A stretch of DNA of 64,000 nucleotides from Gammaproteobacteria bacterium (GCA_030748435.1 JASMLZ010000005.1:30436-94435), one strand, 5' to 3'; counted from the first letter of the stretch, positions 33,926 through 43,734 are shown. Notes: generated by a model from the sequence alone, not told the origin. Numbers and translations are program-made.

Positions 33926-36424
33926 ATGACTTTTCGGCGCCGCTTGCAGCGGCTTATTATTTGGCTCACGGGACTTGGTCTTTTGGCTGGCATCTTGATT
34001 GCCGCCTTTACCTGGTTTTATCTGATCCCACGTCTGCCTGACGTGGAGAGTCTGCGTGACTTTCATTTGCAGACACCCTTGCGCGTTATGTCCAGAGACG
34101 GCAAACTGATTTCTGAATTTGGTGAAAAACGTCGCATGCCCCTGCGCATTGATCAGGTACCAGCAGACTATGTCAACGCTTTGCTTTCAGCCGAAGACGA
34201 TAACTTCTATAACCACTATGGGGTCGACCCCAAAGGCCTGTTACGGGCAGCAGTACGTATGCTGCAAGCTGGTGGGCGTATTCAGGGTGGTGGTAGTACC
34301 ATCACCATGCAGGTCGCACGTAATTATTTGCTAACTCTGGAACAGACTTTTAGTCGCAAGTTTAATGAGATTCTACTGGCTTTCCAGATCGAGCAAGAAT
34401 TAAGCAAAGACCAAATTCTGGAGATGTACTTTAATAAAATGTTTATGGGCCATCGAGCCTATGGCATTGAGGCCGCCGCGCAAGTTTATTATGGTCGCCA
34501 TATTTGGCAACTTACTCTGGCTGAGCAGGCCATGATGGCCGGGCTTTACAAGGCCCCGTCACGCTATAACCCAATCTCCAACCCGGCCCGCGCCAAGCTA
34601 AGGCGTAACTGGATTCTGGGCCGTATGTTGGAGCTGGGCTATATAGACAGCCTGCGCCACCAGACGGCAGTAGCAGAACCTATTACAGCACGCTTTCATA
34701 GTCTGGCACCGGAAACCCACGCATCTTATGTGGCAGAAATGGTGCGCCAGGAATTGTTTGACACCTTTCCCATTGAGGATGTTTACACGGGAGGTTATCG
34801 GGTTTATACCACCATCGATAGTCGCCTGCAGGATGCTGCCCAATATGCAGTACAAAAAGGCTTGCTGGCCTATGATCGCCGCCATGGCTTCCGAGGTGTA
34901 GAGAAGCATCATGGTACAGCTATCACAGACGCAGAAGCAGAACGCATTCTTAACCGCACACCTGTGCTTGGTCCTTTGCAGCCCGCTATAGTACGCAGTA
35001 TCGATAGTACCAGACAAACTGCCCAACTGTTGCTGCGTTATGGACAAACTGCCGAAGTCCGCTATGCCGACATGGAATGGATCAGGCCGCGCATTAGCAT
35101 CGACAACCTGGGTGCCAAACCCGAATTAATTACCGATATTCTGCAAATCGGTGATCAAATTCGCGTTCGCAAAGCTTATGGTGAATCCAACCTTTGGTTC
35201 CTGTCGCAAGTACCCGATGCACAAGGTGCCATGATCGCACTGGACCCCAAAGATGGTGCTATCATCGCTCTGGTTGGCGGTTTTGAGTATTTGCATAGCA
35301 AATTTAACCGGGCCACTCAGGCTTTGCGTCAGCCGGGCTCCAACTTTAAGCCCTTTATTTACTCAGCCGCACTGGAACAGGAATTTACCGCCGCCAGTCT
35401 GATCAATGATGCGCCAGTGGTATTTAATGACAGAAGTCTGGAAGACTCCTGGCGGCCGGAAAACTACAGTGGCAAATTTTTCGGCCCTACGCGTTTGCGC
35501 CAAGCCCTGTATAAATCGCGTAATTTAGTATCTATTCGTCTACTCAGGGAAATAGGTGTTGGTACCGCCATTGATTATGCCGTACCTTTTGGCTTTAAAC
35601 CCGAACACTTACCCAGAAACCTGTCCTTGGCTTTGGGTAGTGCTTCTGTACCACCTATTGATGTCGCCACAGGCTATGCAGCCATTGCCAATCAAGGCTA
35701 TGCCATCAAACCCTACTTTATTGAACGCATCGAAGACAGTGATGGCAAAGTACTGTATCAAGCCGAACCCATTACCGTATGTGAAAATTGTGAATATCTA
35801 CCCAAGGTAGAACTCATCAGCCTGAATCCCACAGATCAGGCCATTAACATTGCTGACAGCGCCGTGATGGCTCTGGATGAAGAAGAACAAAACCTGTTAC
35901 AGGGGCCCCGCATTACCCACCTACCCATTGCTGAGCGGGTAATGGATAAACGTGTCAACTATATCATGCACACCATATTGCAAGATGTTATCACCCAAGG
36001 CACAGGGCGGCGTGCATTAAAACTGGAACGTAATGATCTGGCAGGCAAAACCGGCACCACCAACGACCAGAAAGACGCCTGGTTTTCTGGCTACAACAAC
36101 CAAATAGTGGCCACTACCTGGGTAGGTTTTGATCAACCAAGACCATTAGGTCGTAACGAGTTTGGTAGCACTGCAGCCCTGCCTATCTGGATTGACTTTA
36201 TGGCGGAGGCTCTGCGAGACACTCCAGAGCTGGCACGCCCGCAGCCCAATAATATGATCGCTGCGCGTATTAACAAAGCGACTGGTCTGCTGGCTAAGCA
36301 GGATGATGATAACAGCATGTTTGAAATATTTCGTGAAGAACTCGCACCCACACAAATTTCACCACCAGACAAAGCCGGCTCTGGTAGCACAACTGAAGAA
36401 TTGACGCCTGAAGAAGTGTTCTAG
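33926..36424 (+). CDS. mrcA: Penicillin-binding protein 1A (transglycosylase/transpeptidase)
   Basis: Bifunctional peptidoglycan synthase of 832 aa from the ATG at 33926 (MTFRRRLQRL; the frame is open further upstream without support). A membrane anchor lies at about 10-33. The GT51 domain has SAEDDNFYNHYGVD with the catalytic Glu, GGSTITMQVARN and EMYFNKMFMGHRAYGIEAAA. The transpeptidase domain has PGSNFKPF with the SXXK Ser, KSRN and KTGTT. An OB-like insert lies between them. It is divergent from hofM across 141 bp, the arrangement seen in enterobacteria and Pseudomonas. Confidence 0.96.
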   Translation: MTFRRRLQRLIIWLTGLGLLAGILIAAFTWFYLIPRLPDVESLRDFHLQTPLRVMSRDGKLISEFGEKRRMPLRIDQVPADYVNALLSAEDDNFYNHYGVDPKGLLRAAVRMLQAGGRIQGGGSTITMQVARNYLLTLEQTFSRKFNEILLAFQIEQELSKDQILEMYFNKMFMGHRAYGIEAAAQVYYGRHIWQLTLAEQAMMAGLYKAPSRYNPISNPARAKLRRNWILGRMLELGYIDSLRHQTAVAEPITARFHSLAPETHASYVAEMVRQELFDTFPIEDVYTGGYRVYTTIDSRLQDAAQYAVQKGLLAYDRRHGFRGVEKHHGTAITDAEAERILNRTPVLGPLQPAIVRSIDSTRQTAQLLLRYGQTAEVRYADMEWIRPRISIDNLGAKPELITDILQIGDQIRVRKAYGESNLWFLSQVPDAQGAMIALDPKDGAIIALVGGFEYLHSKFNRATQALRQPGSNFKPFIYSAALEQEFTAASLINDAPVVFNDRSLEDSWRPENYSGKFFGPTRLRQALYKSRNLVSIRLLREIGVGTAIDYAVPFGFKPEHLPRNLSLALGSASVPPIDVATGYAAIANQGYAIKPYFIERIEDSDGKVLYQAEPITVCENCEYLPKVELISLNPTDQAINIADSAVMALDEEEQNLLQGPRITHLPIAERVMDKRVNYIMHTILQDVITQGTGRRALKLERNDLAGKTGTTNDQKDAWFSGYNNQIVATTWVGFDQPRPLGRNEFGSTAALPIWIDFMAEALRDTPELARPQPNNMIAARINKATGLLAKQDDDNSMFEIFREELAPTQISPPDKAGSGSTTEELTPEEVF

Positions 36425-36441
36425 CCCGGGTTGTTTATCAC

Positions 36442-36535
36442 CCTAAAAACCTCAGTTGAGCACTTATGTCCTGCGTAACATGTTGCAATGCTATAAAAAT
36501 GGCCAGCGATTCTATTCACCCTGCAGGTGCAGGCA
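36442..36535 (+). repeat. Interspersed repeat, subfamily 2, copy C
   Basis: Begins with CCTAAAAACCTCAGTTGA, identical over 18 bp to copy A at 4147, and the next ~75 bp align with copy A with scattered changes. It fills most of the gap between the mrcA stop and the nuclease gene end. No inverted right end was found, so it is a one-ended or decayed copy. Confidence 0.65.
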
Positions 36536-36543
36536 AATTAGGT

Positions 36544-37365
36544 TTATCTGGCCTGGTGCACCAACATATGCGGATGAGAAATATTCATCAGGCCCGCTTT
36601 AAAACCCCGCTGACGTTGTTTGGCCGACAGCTTACGCCATATAAGCCAACCACGAGCCTGCACCTGTTGGTGTAGCCATGTCTCTGGGGTGCCGCCACTG
36701 GCACCTGCCCAGCGCTTTTTATTGATACGCAACACCACATCACCATCCAGTTCCACATACCAATCACGCTGACTATGGCTAACCTTTATCACTTCACCAT
36801 CCAGCAGCATAAAACCACCCACTGGCGGCTCTATTCTGGCCGCTGCCACCGGGTGACCCAATGCACTCGACCAGATACCCACACCCGCCGCTCTGGCCTG
36901 AGCTTCTAACTGCCATAAACAAGCCGGTGCTGCCCGTGGTGACACACTAATCACAAAGGCCAGACCCTGCGCCACCAAATGCGCTGCCAGCCAGTCTCCC
37001 TGAGCATTGTAGATCTGTCCCAGCCAGCGCCCATAATGATCACGGGCAGGCTGCTGACGCTGATCCAACCCAACCTGCCAAAACACCTCCCTGCTGGCTT
37101 GCATAAACGCAATAACGGCCTGCTTTGCCGCTCTGGCCAAAGGCTGGTCAGGCAGACTATTACGCCCCAGTTCCGGAGTATTAACCATAGCCAATCGCAG
37201 GCGCTGGTCAGCATCAATATGGAGGGTATCCCCATCCACCACCCGCCAGGTGTCTATTATCTGGCGCGGCCCATTTAGCTGGGGTGCATCACACTGCCCC
37301 ATGGCCAGCAGGCTATAGGCAAGTAAACCAATCGCCAAGTATAGGCGGACTAGCAGAGCAGACAA
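36544..37365 (-). CDS. Thermonuclease (SNase-like) family secreted nuclease
   Basis: Protein of 273 aa with an N-terminal signal peptide (about 1-24). The staphylococcal-nuclease-like fold has VVDGDTLHI at 42-50, RLAMVNTPELG with the metal and active-site residues, and DHYGRWLGQIYNAQGDWLAAHLVAQGLAFV. A C-terminal ~90-residue extension with WYVELDGDVVLRINKKRW appears to be an added beta-rich domain. It is probably periplasmic or exported. A nuclease gene next to rpmE is, as I recall, also found in Pseudomonas. Convergent with mrcA. Confidence 0.85.
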   Translation of the reverse strand: MSALLVRLYLAIGLLAYSLLAMGQCDAPQLNGPRQIIDTWRVVDGDTLHIDADQRLRLAMVNTPELGRNSLPDQPLARAAKQAVIAFMQASREVFWQVGLDQRQQPARDHYGRWLGQIYNAQGDWLAAHLVAQGLAFVISVSPRAAPACLWQLEAQARAAGVGIWSSALGHPVAAARIEPPVGGFMLLDGEVIKVSHSQRDWYVELDGDVVLRINKKRWAGASGGTPETWLHQQVQARGWLIWRKLSAKQRQRGFKAGLMNISHPHMLVHQAR

Positions 37366-37589
37366 GGTAATCTCCTATGCAAAATTACTTATACAAGTAT
37401 ACTACAGGCTTTAGCGCCAGCTAAGGAAGGCCCGAGCAATGCCTGCGCGATAGTAGGATGGTGGCTAAGCAATCTCTGACCAATAAAATCAATAATCTGG
37501 AAATTGCCGCGTCACTGTGCGCCTGACAAGGTGCCATGGTGCAGATCTTGCCTAAATATATAATGCCATAGCAAAAACGAACCCGCATA

Positions 37590-37620
37590 AAAAAACCCGC
37601 CATTAAAAAGCGGGTTTTTT
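37590..37620 (-). terminator. Intrinsic terminator of rpmE
   Basis: AAAAAACCCGC at 37590-37600 pairs with GCGGGTTTTTT at 37610-37620 around a 9-nt loop, giving a stem plus T-tract in the minus direction 19 nt after the rpmE stop. The A-tract on the other side could make it bidirectional. Confidence 0.85.
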
Positions 37621-37638
37621 ACTTGCACAGCGTAAGAT

Positions 37639-37851
37639 CTACTTACTGCTGCGACCACCAAAGCGGCGGTTAAAGCGATCAATACGACCGCCAGTGTCCA
37701 GAACCTTCTGCTTGCCAGTGTAGAAAGGATGGCAAGAGGAACAAACATCAATATGGATGTCTTTACACAGAGTGGAACGTGTTTCAATAACGTTGCCACA
37801 AGAACAGGTTGCCTTCACTGTAGTGTACTTAGGATGAATATCTTTTTGCAT
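37639..37851 (-). CDS. rpmE: 50S ribosomal protein L31 (zinc-binding type)
   Basis: Protein of 70 aa of the C+ type: cysteines 16, 18, 37 and 40 (CSC and CSSC) form the zinc site, so this is RpmE rather than the zinc-independent paralogue. [19 protein letters not shown] and [20 protein letters not shown] are diagnostic. It is a single-gene unit with its own promoter, a leader of roughly 95 nt and a strong terminator, located between the nuclease gene and priA. Confidence 0.98.
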   Translation of the reverse strand: MQKDIHPKYTTVKATCSCGNVIETRSTLCKDIHIDVCSSCHPFYTGKQKVLDTGGRIDRFNRRFGGRSSK

Positions 37852-37953
37852 GGATCTAACCCCTTAGGTTATGGCACCGCCACCTGATCATTGTCAGGCA
37901 CCGTACCCAATTAGGATGCTCTATCATCGAGCTTCCAGAAAACAGGAGGCGGA

Positions 37954-37981
37954 ATTTTAGCAGACCTTTATCTTAGGTCAA
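37954..37981 (-). promoter_or_regulatory. Sigma-70 promoter of rpmE
   Basis: On the minus strand TTGACC (37981-37976) and TAAAAT (37959-37954) are separated by 16 bp, with TGC directly before the -10 giving an extended-10-like element. Transcription would start near 37947, leaving a leader of about 95 nt that contains repeated GGTGCC and ATCAGG/CCTGA-type complementary segments able to fold. Confidence 0.65.
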
Positions 37982-38060
37982 GTATTTTTGTCTATTATTC
38001 CCTGACCAGCACCGAAAAATGCCATAAATACAACCAAATTAACCAAAATCAAAAGATAAT

Positions 38061-38150
38061 TCTAAAAACCTCAGTTGAACACAGAATTTGTGCTGAGAGA
38101 CAGGGCCACAAAACAAGGCGTCGCTCACAGGCAATGGCCGTGGCCCTTGG
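38061..38150 (+). repeat. Interspersed repeat copy D (one-ended)
   Basis: Starts TCTAAAAACCTCAGTTGAAC after a left flank of ATAAT. It contains the block AACAAGGC at offset 52, one base different from its offset in the 229-bp element at 52907, plus an AGGGCCAC/GTGGCCCT hairpin (38102-38109 with 38140-38147). It therefore links the CCTAAAAACC and CCTAGATTCC subfamilies. No right end is recognisable. Confidence 0.6.
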
Positions 38151-38329
38151 CAAGAGCCGCAACGATGGTTTGTGGTACAGACAAACCTAAAGTCCAGCCG
38201 ACAATCCTACATCCCGTCCTACACCCAAATCTTTGCTATTTTGCATAATTGGCAAAACAGCAAAGATAGCTACCAGCAAGTCAATGGTGTAGCATGGCAA
38301 GGTTCCAATAACTAATACCAGCACAGCCC

Positions 38330-40519
38330 TTGAACACCTATCTGCACATTGTTATTGCCAGCGGTTTACGTCAGGTATTTACCTATTTGCCGGCATCCGA
38401 CCAGAGTCCTCTGCCGGCCATAGGCTGCCGGGTACTGGTATCCTTTGGTCGTAGCCAGCGTGTAGGCTTGGTAGTAGCACACAGTGATGTATGTGACCTG
38501 CCGACAGACAAGTTAAAAGCTGTGCTGGAAACACTGGATAGCACGCCTTTACTACCCGACCCACTGTGGCAACTAGGCAACTGGGCGGCTAACTACTATC
38601 AGCACCCCACCGGTGACGCGCTACTGCATCTGTTGCCCGTACGCTTGCGCCAAGGCCACAACAACCAGCTAATAAGTCGTTATTGGCAACGTGTAGACAC
38701 CTCACCGGAACTGGGTCGCGCACCCAAGCAAGCCCAGATCTGGCAGCAACTGCAAACCCTGCCTGAAATCTTTGGTGAGCACCTGTTGGCTTCGATTAAT
38801 CTGGCCGCCAAAGATCTTAAACCGCTGCTGGAAAAAGGCTTAATAGGGCTGACTCAGCCACCGCAATTGACCCCCGCTGCCAACCTGCAGACTCAACCCC
38901 TACAACTCAATGACGAACAGCAGGCGGTGTATAACCGTATTAGCAAACAATCGCATCAATTCGCCTGCCATCTGCTACAAGGCATTACGGGTAGCGGCAA
39001 AACAGAAGTTTATCTGCAATTGATCGAGCACTGCTTAAAGCAGGGCCAAAGAGCACTGATTCTGGTGCCCGAAATCGGCCTCACCCATCAATTATTAGCA
39101 CGCTTACAGCAACGCTTTAACAACCCACTGTTGGCCTTACACTCAGGACTAACTGACCAGCAACGTTTGCATGCTTGGCAACAAAGTAGGCTGGGACAGG
39201 GCGACATTATTTTAGGTACCCGCTCCGCTATATTTACCCCCATTCCCAATCTGGGGCTGATTATTGTTGATGAAGAACACGATCAGGCCTTTAAGCAGCA
39301 GGAAGGCTTCCGCTACCATGCTCGTGATGTGGCCATAAAACGCGCTTATGATGCCAATATTCCTATCCTCCTCGGCTCAGCCACTCCCAGTCTGGAAAGT
39401 CTGGATAATAGTCGTCGCCAGCGCTACCAGTTGCATAAATTAAACCATCGTGCTGGCGGTGCCAGTCAGCAAAGTTACGAGATTATTGACTTGCGCCAAC
39501 AACCTGTTACAGCAGGTATTTCAGAGCGCCTGAGCAAGATAATGCACCAGCAACTGCAAGCCGGACATCAAGTTCTATTAATGCTTAACCGGCGCGGTTT
39601 TGCACCCAGTTTGCAATGTCAGGCCTGTGGCCAAACCGTGACCTGCCCGGCCTGTGACACCAGCATGACCCTGCACAAGTTTCCGGCCCGACTGCATTGC
39701 CATCATTGTGACCACAGACAAGCCATTAGCTACAGCTGCTCTTATTGCCAGGCCTCACAGATGCGGCCTTTAGGCAGTGGTACTGAGCGCATAGAAGAGG
39801 AATTACAAAGGCAATTCCCGGCCTACCCTGTGCATCGTATTGATCGCGACACAACGCGCAACAAAGGCTCGCTGACGGGCATGCTGGAACAGATACATCA
39901 GGGCCAACCATGTATCTTGATTGGTACCCAAATGCTGGCCAAAGGGCACCACTTCCCCCATGTCACTGCGGCCGTTATTGTGGACGCTGATAGTAGCCTA
40001 TTTTGCAGTGATTTTCGCGCCCCGGAACGGCTGGCCCAGCTTATTATCCAAACCTCCGGACGGGCTGGACGAGCAAGTTTGCCGGGGACGGCTTATATTC
40101 AGACCTATCAAGCCGAACACCCTGTTATCACCTCCCTCACGCAGCAAGGCTACAATGCCTTTGCCGAGTTAGAGTTACAACACAGACAAGCCAGCCTGTT
40201 ACCCCCGTTTGCTTATATGGCGCTGTTTTTGGTACAAGCCCGGCAGGAACAGGCCGCCTATAGTTTATTAACTTGGCTACAACAACAAATCAGCCAGCCT
40301 GAACTGGCCGCCAGCACACAGGCATTGCAGCACTTTGGGCCCATGCCTGCCACCATGCCCAAACGAGCTAATCAATTTCGTGTGCAACTGCAATTACAGC
40401 ACCCCTCGCGTACCCATTTGCAACATTTGTGTCGCCACCTGTGCTGGTTGCTAGAACAGCACCCTGACAGTAAAAAGCTGCGCTGGAGTCTGGATATCGA
40501 TCCTCAGGAATTGGGGTAG
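38330..40519 (+). CDS. priA: Primosomal protein N' (replication restart helicase PriA)
   Basis: PriA recognises stalled forks and reloads the replisome. The start is taken as TTG at 38330, because it gives the family N-terminus (YLHIVIASGLRQVFTYL) and no ATG fits; no clear ribosome-binding site is seen. The 729-aa protein has Walker A GITGSGKT at 218-225, DEEH in LIIVDEEHDQAF, the zinc-binding cysteines in CQACGQTVTCPAC, CHHC and CSYC, and SGRAGRASLPG. It has normal length and is followed by argS. Confidence 0.94.
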   Translation: MNTYLHIVIASGLRQVFTYLPASDQSPLPAIGCRVLVSFGRSQRVGLVVAHSDVCDLPTDKLKAVLETLDSTPLLPDPLWQLGNWAANYYQHPTGDALLHLLPVRLRQGHNNQLISRYWQRVDTSPELGRAPKQAQIWQQLQTLPEIFGEHLLASINLAAKDLKPLLEKGLIGLTQPPQLTPAANLQTQPLQLNDEQQAVYNRISKQSHQFACHLLQGITGSGKTEVYLQLIEHCLKQGQRALILVPEIGLTHQLLARLQQRFNNPLLALHSGLTDQQRLHAWQQSRLGQGDIILGTRSAIFTPIPNLGLIIVDEEHDQAFKQQEGFRYHARDVAIKRAYDANIPILLGSATPSLESLDNSRRQRYQLHKLNHRAGGASQQSYEIIDLRQQPVTAGISERLSKIMHQQLQAGHQVLLMLNRRGFAPSLQCQACGQTVTCPACDTSMTLHKFPARLHCHHCDHRQAISYSCSYCQASQMRPLGSGTERIEEELQRQFPAYPVHRIDRDTTRNKGSLTGMLEQIHQGQPCILIGTQMLAKGHHFPHVTAAVIVDADSSLFCSDFRAPERLAQLIIQTSGRAGRASLPGTAYIQTYQAEHPVITSLTQQGYNAFAELELQHRQASLLPPFAYMALFLVQARQEQAAYSLLTWLQQQISQPELAASTQALQHFGPMPATMPKRANQFRVQLQLQHPSRTHLQHLCRHLCWLLEQHPDSKKLRWSLDIDPQELG

Positions 40520-40672
40520 ATTGAAACTGGCAACAACACCTTAGCCAGCTACTAAACAGTTGGCTTTATTACTCATTTCAAGGGATAATATCAGGCTTGT
40601 TGATGGTTCTGGTTAATTTATTTGATCATCACCAAACCACAATTCTTTTGCAACCAAATATCCGAGCCATTC

Positions 40673-42430
40673 ATGAAGCAGTTAGTCGCCTCTTTAATTG
40701 AGCAATCCATTGAAAAACTAAAGCAATCCGGTGCTTTCGATACTAGCCTGAAAGCCAATATTCAGGTCGAAAACACCCGCGACAAGCAACACGGCGATCT
40801 GGCCAGTAATGTGGCTCTGACTTTGGCCAAAGCGGCCCGCCGCAACCCACGTGATATTGCCCAGATGATTTGTGACAATCTGCCAGCCGCGGCGGAAGTG
40901 AGCAAGACAGAAATTGCCGGCCCTGGTTTTATTAACTTTTTTATTAGCCAGAATGCTACCGCCACCGTACTGAACAGAATTATTGCCCAAGGCGACGCTT
41001 ATGGCCAATGCCAGGTAGGCAATAACCAGAGCGTGCAGATTGAATTTGTGTCTGCCAACCCAACAGGCCCTCTGCATGTCGGCCACGGGCGTGGGGCGGC
41101 TTATGGCGCCAGCTTGGCCAACTTGCTAAAGGCCGCAGGTTTTAAGGTACAACGCGAATACTATGTTAATGACGCAGGCCGACAGATGAATATTCTGGCT
41201 GCCAGTGTTTGGCTGCGCTATTTGGCTTTGCAAGATATCACTATTGCTTTTCCCAGCAATGGCTATCAGGGCGCCTATGTTAAGGATATTGCCGCTGCCT
41301 TGCACCAGCGTGTTGGTGCCAGCTTAAAACATACTGCAACCGAGATCACCACTAATCTTCCAGCCGATGCGCCCGCAGGCGACAAGGAAGCCCATATCGA
41401 CGCTATTATCGAGCGCGCCCAGCAGTTACTGGGCCCCGATAATTATCAACTGCTGTTTGCCGCAGGTCTGGATGCTATTCGTGACGATATCAAAGATGAT
41501 CTGCAAGCATTTAATGTGACTTTTGATAACTGGTTCTCTGAACGCAGTTTAAGCCACGATGATCAGATCGAACGGGTGATCAAAAAACTGCAGGAAAAGG
41601 ATCATATTTACCAAAAAGAGGGTGCCTTGTGGTTCCGCTCAACCGCCTTTGGTGATGATAAGGATCGGGTAGTAAAGCGTGATAACGGCCAAACCACCTA
41701 TTTTGCTTCTGATATCGCCTATCATTTAAATAAATTTGAGCGCGGCTTTGACACAGTTATCAATATCTGGGGCGCTGATCACCATGGCTATATCACGCGT
41801 GTCAAAGCTGCTTTGACTGCTATGGGTATTGACGCCGAGCGCCTGGTGGTAAAGCTGGTACAGTTCGCCATTTTGTATCGCGGCAACGAGCGGGTACCCA
41901 TGTCTACTCGCAGCGGGTCCTTTGTTACCCTGCGTGAGTTACGTGATGAAGTTGGCAAAGACGCATCTCGCTTCTTCTATGTAACACGCAAGGCAGAGCA
42001 GCATATGGATTTTGATTTGGAGCTGGCTAAATCTGACAGCAAAGACAACCCTGTCTATTATATCCAATATGCTCACGCCCGCATTAGCACCATGCTGACC
42101 AAGCTGGCGGCAGAGGATATGGCATGGGATCAAGCTCAGGGGCTAGCTAACCTGCAACAACTCAGCGCAGCAGCAGAAATAACACTGATGCAGCAATTGG
42201 AACTCTACCCCGAGGTGCTGGCCAACGCTGCTGTGGCTTATGAACCTCATCAGATCGCCCATTATCTGCGTGATCTGGCTGGCAACTTCCACACCTACTA
42301 TAACGCTCACCGCATGAAGATCGACGATGCTCCATTGCGTAATGCCCGCTTAACCTTAAGCATAGCCACCCGTCAGGTACTGGCCAATGGCCTGCATCTG
42401 TTAGGCGTTGATGCGCCGGAAAATATGTAA
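40673..42430 (+). CDS. argS: Arginyl-tRNA synthetase
   Basis: Charges tRNA-Arg. The start at 40673 (MKQLVASLIEQSIEKL) fits the family; the open frame begins earlier with a TTG that lacks support. The 585-aa protein has an N-terminal arginyl-tRNA additional domain, the HIGH-like HVGHGRGAAYG, the variant MSTRSG at the KMSKS position (usual for many ArgRS), and the C-terminal DALR anticodon-binding domain with YNAHRM. It lies 154 nt after priA, and its stop is followed after one base by the SPOR gene. Confidence 0.96.
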   Translation: MKQLVASLIEQSIEKLKQSGAFDTSLKANIQVENTRDKQHGDLASNVALTLAKAARRNPRDIAQMICDNLPAAAEVSKTEIAGPGFINFFISQNATATVLNRIIAQGDAYGQCQVGNNQSVQIEFVSANPTGPLHVGHGRGAAYGASLANLLKAAGFKVQREYYVNDAGRQMNILAASVWLRYLALQDITIAFPSNGYQGAYVKDIAAALHQRVGASLKHTATEITTNLPADAPAGDKEAHIDAIIERAQQLLGPDNYQLLFAAGLDAIRDDIKDDLQAFNVTFDNWFSERSLSHDDQIERVIKKLQEKDHIYQKEGALWFRSTAFGDDKDRVVKRDNGQTTYFASDIAYHLNKFERGFDTVINIWGADHHGYITRVKAALTAMGIDAERLVVKLVQFAILYRGNERVPMSTRSGSFVTLRELRDEVGKDASRFFYVTRKAEQHMDFDLELAKSDSKDNPVYYIQYAHARISTMLTKLAAEDMAWDQAQGLANLQQLSAAAEITLMQQLELYPEVLANAAVAYEPHQIAHYLRDLAGNFHTYYNAHRMKIDDAPLRNARLTLSIATRQVLANGLHLLGVDAPENM

Positions 42431-42431
42431 T

Positions 42432-43013
42432 ATGGCTCGTGACTACGCCCGTGGCAAAAAGCCCAAAAAAACTACCCAGCCCAAGGCTTCGCCTTGGCGA
42501 TCACTGTTTACCTTATTGATTGCCGGCGGCTTTGTTGGCGGCCTGTGGTTTCTTGCACAACAGCCAAAAGATCAAACTGCACCGCCACCAAAGCCACAAT
42601 CGGCAACAACCACTATAAAGCCCAAGCAGTCAACTGAGCAGGCCGACCGGGACAATGGCAACAACACCTCAGATGACAAGAGTAGCTTTGATTTCTACAA
42701 CCTGTTGCCGGAAAGCCAGATTGAGCCACAAGAGGTGGCTGCCTACAAATCCACTCCCAAGGATCCTAATAAAAAGACCAACACACTCTTACAAGCTGGT
42801 TCATTCCGCAAACTTAAGGATGCCGAACGCCTGCGCGCCAAGCTTATTTTGCTTAATTTACCCAATGTGGTAACAGAAAAAACCACATCCAGCAGTGGTA
42901 GCGTTTGGTATAGGGTTCGCCTGGGGCCATTTGCTAACCGTTCCAAGCTTAATAAAGCAGAAGATATACTCGCGCAGAACAATATTGCTCCCCTGCGTAT
43001 CAACCGAGAATAA
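42432..43013 (+). CDS. FtsN-like SPOR domain protein
   Basis: Start ATG at 42432, one base after the argS stop. The 193-aa protein has a basic cytoplasmic N-terminus (MARDYARGKKPKK, as in FtsN), a membrane helix at about 23-43, a low-complexity Lys/Thr/Pro linker, and a C-terminal SPOR domain (about 118-190; NTLLQAGSFRKLKDAERLRAKL and VWYRVRLGPFANRSKL). It probably acts in septal peptidoglycan synthesis or as a divisome activator. The argS-SPOR-hslVU order is conserved in related bacteria. Confidence 0.88.
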   Translation: MARDYARGKKPKKTTQPKASPWRSLFTLLIAGGFVGGLWFLAQQPKDQTAPPPKPQSATTTIKPKQSTEQADRDNGNNTSDDKSSFDFYNLLPESQIEPQEVAAYKSTPKDPNKKTNTLLQAGSFRKLKDAERLRAKLILLNLPNVVTEKTTSSSGSVWYRVRLGPFANRSKLNKAEDILAQNNIAPLRINRE

Positions 43014-43017
43014 AGGA

Positions 43018-43076
43018 CCTGTACAAGCTAGAGATTGCTATGCCTCTAAGCTCCTCGCGATGACGCATTGTACAGG
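43018..43076. repeat. REP-like palindrome of the CGTCATTGCGAG/GCAATCTC type
   Basis: CCTGTACAA (43018-43026) and TTGTACAGG (43068-43076) enclose GAGATTGCTATGCC and CTCCTCGCGATGACG. Read in reverse this resembles the dispersed CGTCATTGCGAGGAG ... GCAATCTC repeat seen in many bacterial genomes. It lies between the SPOR gene and hslV and can form a long hairpin, possibly ending the upstream transcript. Confidence 0.5.
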
Positions 43077-43209
43077 GTTGCCCTAGTAGGTTATCCGAGC
43101 CGGCACTGGAAAAATAATCCTCTTACCAAGGTTTCAGCAAAACTCTGGGTCTTGAAATAATCCTGTGCAACTCCATTAATAGGACATTAGCAAATAGTGG
43201 AGTAATTCC

Positions 43210-43734
43210 GTGACAACAATTGTTTCCGTGCGCCGTGGCGACAAGGTGGTACTGGGTGGTGATGGCCAAGTATCCTTGGGTAACACTGTGATGAAAGGCA
43301 ATGCGCGTAAAGTACGCCGTCTTTATCAGAACGAAGTGATCGCTGGTTTCGCTGGTGGCACAGCAGATGCCTTTACCCTGTTTGAGCGCTTTGAAGCACA
43401 ACTGCAGAAGCATCAGGGCCAACTGGTGCGCTCCGCCGTAGAATTGGCAAAGGACTGGCGCAGCGATCGCGCTCTGCGCAAGCTGGAGGCCATGCTGGTG
43501 GTCGCCAACAAAGAGGCTTCATTAATCATTACCGGCAATGGTGATGTAGTAGAGCCTGAACATGGTCTGATCGCCATCGGTTCCGGCGGCAATTACGCTC
43601 AGGCGGCAGCAACAGCATTATTAAAAAACACTGATTTAAGTGCCGAGGAAATCGTTGCCAAAAGTCTCGATATTGCCGCTGATATCTGTGTCTTTACCAA
43701 TCATAATACTACCATTGAGTCTCTGGATATCTAG
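43210..43734 (+). CDS. hslV: ATP-dependent protease subunit HslV
   Basis: Proteasome-like peptidase of the HslUV complex. It uses a GTG start with a GGAG ribosome-binding site. The 174-aa product shows the processed N-terminal Thr (MTTIVSVRR), GGDGQVSLG, and [21 protein letters not shown] C-terminal sequence, at normal length. It is 8 nt upstream of hslU. I did not find a clear heat-shock promoter in the 196-nt gap before it. Confidence 0.97.
   Translation: MTTIVSVRRGDKVVLGGDGQVSLGNTVMKGNARKVRRLYQNEVIAGFAGGTADAFTLFERFEAQLQKHQGQLVRSAVELAKDWRSDRALRKLEAMLVVANKEASLIITGNGDVVEPEHGLIAIGSGGNYAQAAATALLKNTDLSAEEIVAKSLDIAADICVFTNHNTTIESLDI

Larger units (their letters stand above)
37852..38329. other. 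rpmE-priA divergent intergenic region
   Basis: About 478 bp. It holds the rpmE leader and promoter (37954-37981, minus strand), a repeat copy from 38061 to about 38150, and the region upstream of priA, where no clear promoter was identified. No gene is supported here. Confidence 0.6.

Noticed and set aside
37421..37603. 60-codon minus-strand frame between the nuclease gene and rpmE
   Set aside because: It overlaps the rpmE terminator and has Cys/Arg-rich composition without any recognisable pattern.
38330..38332. TTG start of priA as a possible frameshift or truncation
   Set aside because: The frame from the TTG already gives the full family N-terminus and normal length, so no broken gene is indicated.
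40622..40672. N-terminal extension of ArgS from TTG 40622
   Set aside because: The conserved N-terminus begins at the ATG at 40673, and the extension has no family similarity.
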